From NCBI RefSeq assembly GCF_900769625.1, contig NZ_CAAGHK010000068.1, positions 1 to 15,797 on the forward strand: a stretch of DNA of 15,797 nt. Direction: 5' to 3'. The notes beneath the pieces are model-generated. The model was given only the letters and a program-made list of their open reading frames with translations. It had not been told where the DNA came from and did not search any database. Below, in pieces: positions 15,401 to 15,797 of this stretch. Every line of letters begins with the position of its first letter. The stretch's first letter is position 1. Made by a program: the position numbers and the translations under genes. The DNA is from an uncultured Clostridium sp. (GTDB taxonomy: Bacteria > Bacillota > Clostridia > Clostridiales > Clostridiaceae).

Positions 15401-15797
15401 AAAATCAAGGTTGAAACTGCCGGAGGCGGATGGCAGACAATATCTGAGCTTATGTTCTATGAATATGACAGCTTAGAAGATGATATTAAGAATTTATATA
15501 CAGATAATCTAAGAGTACAATTAAGAGAAGATGTACAGCAGGAAGATATTACTAAGTTATTTGAAAGAGCAAACACTAAAGATGCTGCAAGTGATGAGTA
15601 TCATCCTGAAAGAGATACTATCTTAAAAGAACTTGAGAATGCACAGAAATTATTCAATGATAAAGAAGCATCTACAAAGATAACTTCACTTGATGCATCT
15701 ATAAGAACAGATAATGTTGGACCATCACTTGGAATGGAAAACTCTTACCAATCACTTGGTTCTGTTGCAAGACCTAATGGAGTAAATGCAGCTAAAA
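12443..15797 (+). CDS. Large secreted multidomain protein with internal dockerin, FN3 and discoidin domains (partial)
   Basis: The frame is open from GTG 12443 to the window end, giving 1118 residues without a stop. AGGAGAG at 12429-12435 supports the GTG start. A signal peptide (KKIISCTLAASIAGTSIATI, cleavage likely after VQA at residue 28) is followed by an acidic, low-complexity Glu/Asn/Ser linker (about 30-190). An Ig-like domain comes next (about 192-345), then a type I dockerin (about 350-406) with two calcium loops: D353, N355, D357, D361, D364 and D385, N387, D389, D393, D396. After that are a discoidin-like segment (about 450-590), two FN3 domains (about 598-700 and 723-834), an F5/8 C discoidin domain (about 854-1009) and a helical segment. 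Discoidin and FN3 modules suggest binding to host or mucin glycans, and the dockerin suggests assembly with cohesin-bearing partners. A catalytic domain, perhaps an M60-type metallopeptidase, may lie beyond the edge. No catalytic motif is visible here. Confidence 0.88.
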   Translation, partial: MKKIISCTLAASIAGTSIATIKPEGVQAVEDNLGSNDSSSLDKVDVKIENTEEIKEESSNNTNANEKNEENTEKPEVSEDAKEESSEGANSGDDGSNDEGEVNEKPSNDGNVNTDSSTGSDTEEDSNKTENKEEISEENTDKSEENTDNNENEEDIDKDGNEEVSDKEGIADENAIDNIDLNEEDDYQGEAVGKLELDMSFPMPLSNSDELDIQVSLNDGSGVVGTLDLSKGIIDKSADEDGALDKIISKIKNKKSKTSSVENKESGELAEGITYKIEKFNFLREPLKDGDSVYYIKVTFDGLSKGTYSLDVEGSGYTETSVSDIEIQDYSKRVKLGSAASDNGYNPVLLAGDINKDSVIDMEDYKLVFNSIGKKINSKEKKKYDLNRDGKVDIADLSIIYNNIGKEADTAVIENTDKIIDVKEISAETNTNISESKLKSILVKDDAVVELGRTDGEGPSEENPITMAFDLGSAASARNGSDGIEMEQVVIKVPEQEARHSDDDENGAGVPEAGFINYTDENGEEHRVEFNADENMSRSSGSGDIVIDLGSQVAVKQISINVTANRGNKKISQIAKIEFLNNVYKELPKPAMNIPVIETLETSTEMHDERITITWEPQPNVTSYEVKYDRLDASGNVVKTKKLQTNKTEMNILDKDIKPYDFYRVSVQSLNGEWESGYEENVDGHTGYDGVPDNVDENFLPLESYYNGKKGSVTEVQVIPLRAPEVPRNLTTVSGYKSFTVSWEDHRQARDFDIYYRKVGSDMWTKANEEDANGNRLVVSENSPEVTNPDKSKQIRSHKYTINNLEDSTIYEVRVTATNHFGTSKMSETYIASTVSILEPTVPQYKLINKTTSENEIGTTHIVDVRNKLDENGWANEDGALTYDSKYSVVDGDFTTSMKVKDWDMGAIYGSNRGPEITFDDKYEIGKIILTKTFEQGFGGYFTDVKVTYWDENNQKQVINTNSIVTRTSNGQQYHIIKLDSPIKTSKIKVETAGGGWQTISELMFYEYDSLEDDIKNLYTDNLRVQLREDVQQEDITKLFERANTKDAASDEYHPERDTILKELENAQKLFNDKEASTKITSLDASIRTDNVGPSLGMENSYQSLGSVARPNGVNAAK
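12848..12888 (+). repeat. 21-bp tandem duplication in the acidic linker
   Basis: The units 12848-12868 and 12869-12888 match base for base over 20 positions and encode SEENTDK then SEENTDN (residues from 136). This is a recent slippage duplication in the disordered spacer after the signal peptide, and linker length may vary among strains. Confidence 0.8.

Overview
The window is AT-rich DNA with Firmicutes-type signals: strong GGAGG-like ribosome binding sites, TTG and GTG starts, a T-box leader before thrS, and U-tract terminators. Together with a large dockerin/FN3/discoidin surface protein, this points to a Clostridium-like anaerobe, probably host- or glycan-associated. The species cannot be named from the sequence alone.

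Left part (1-6658): a DNA-segregation and plasmid-biology region. After the last codons of an unknown plus-strand gene (1-99) come a leftward ParA-like ATPase with an N-terminal helix-turn-helix (1288-2262) and a ParB-like CTPase-fold protein (148-1149). About 1 kb of very AT-rich non-coding DNA follows (2263-3273), with a 23-bp direct-repeat pair, a perfect 16-bp inverted repeat and other palindromes. On its other side a rightward operon encodes a ParM-like actin ATPase (3274-4425) and a ParR-like adaptor (4429-5115). Two unrelated partition machines, one ParA type and one actin type, therefore face away from one shared non-coding block. An XRE-type regulator (5200-5694), a strong palindrome and a DUF2185/Imm33-like protein (6044-6658) follow. 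This suggests a large plasmid, a chromid or an integrated element.

Middle part (6659-11540): housekeeping-type genes among gene remains. A flavodoxin-family gene on the minus strand is broken: its N-terminus is gone and it has an in-frame TGA. Next is gltS (sodium/glutamate symporter, minus strand) with its own terminator, then thrS (threonyl-tRNA synthetase), complete and preceded by a promoter, a T-box leader and an attenuator. A C-terminal remnant of a DUF1700-like membrane protein lies just after the thrS terminator.

Right part (11541-15797): an N-terminal remnant of queH, then a non-coding stretch ending in two 10-bp-phased GTCGAA boxes that resemble tandem Spo0A sites. These lie ahead of a very large secreted protein that runs off the window. 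It has a signal peptide, an acidic linker, an Ig-like domain, an internal type I dockerin, FN3 domains and a discoidin domain. Three truncated genes in about 5 kb, beside intact segregation and translation genes, indicate ongoing gene erosion and rearrangement.
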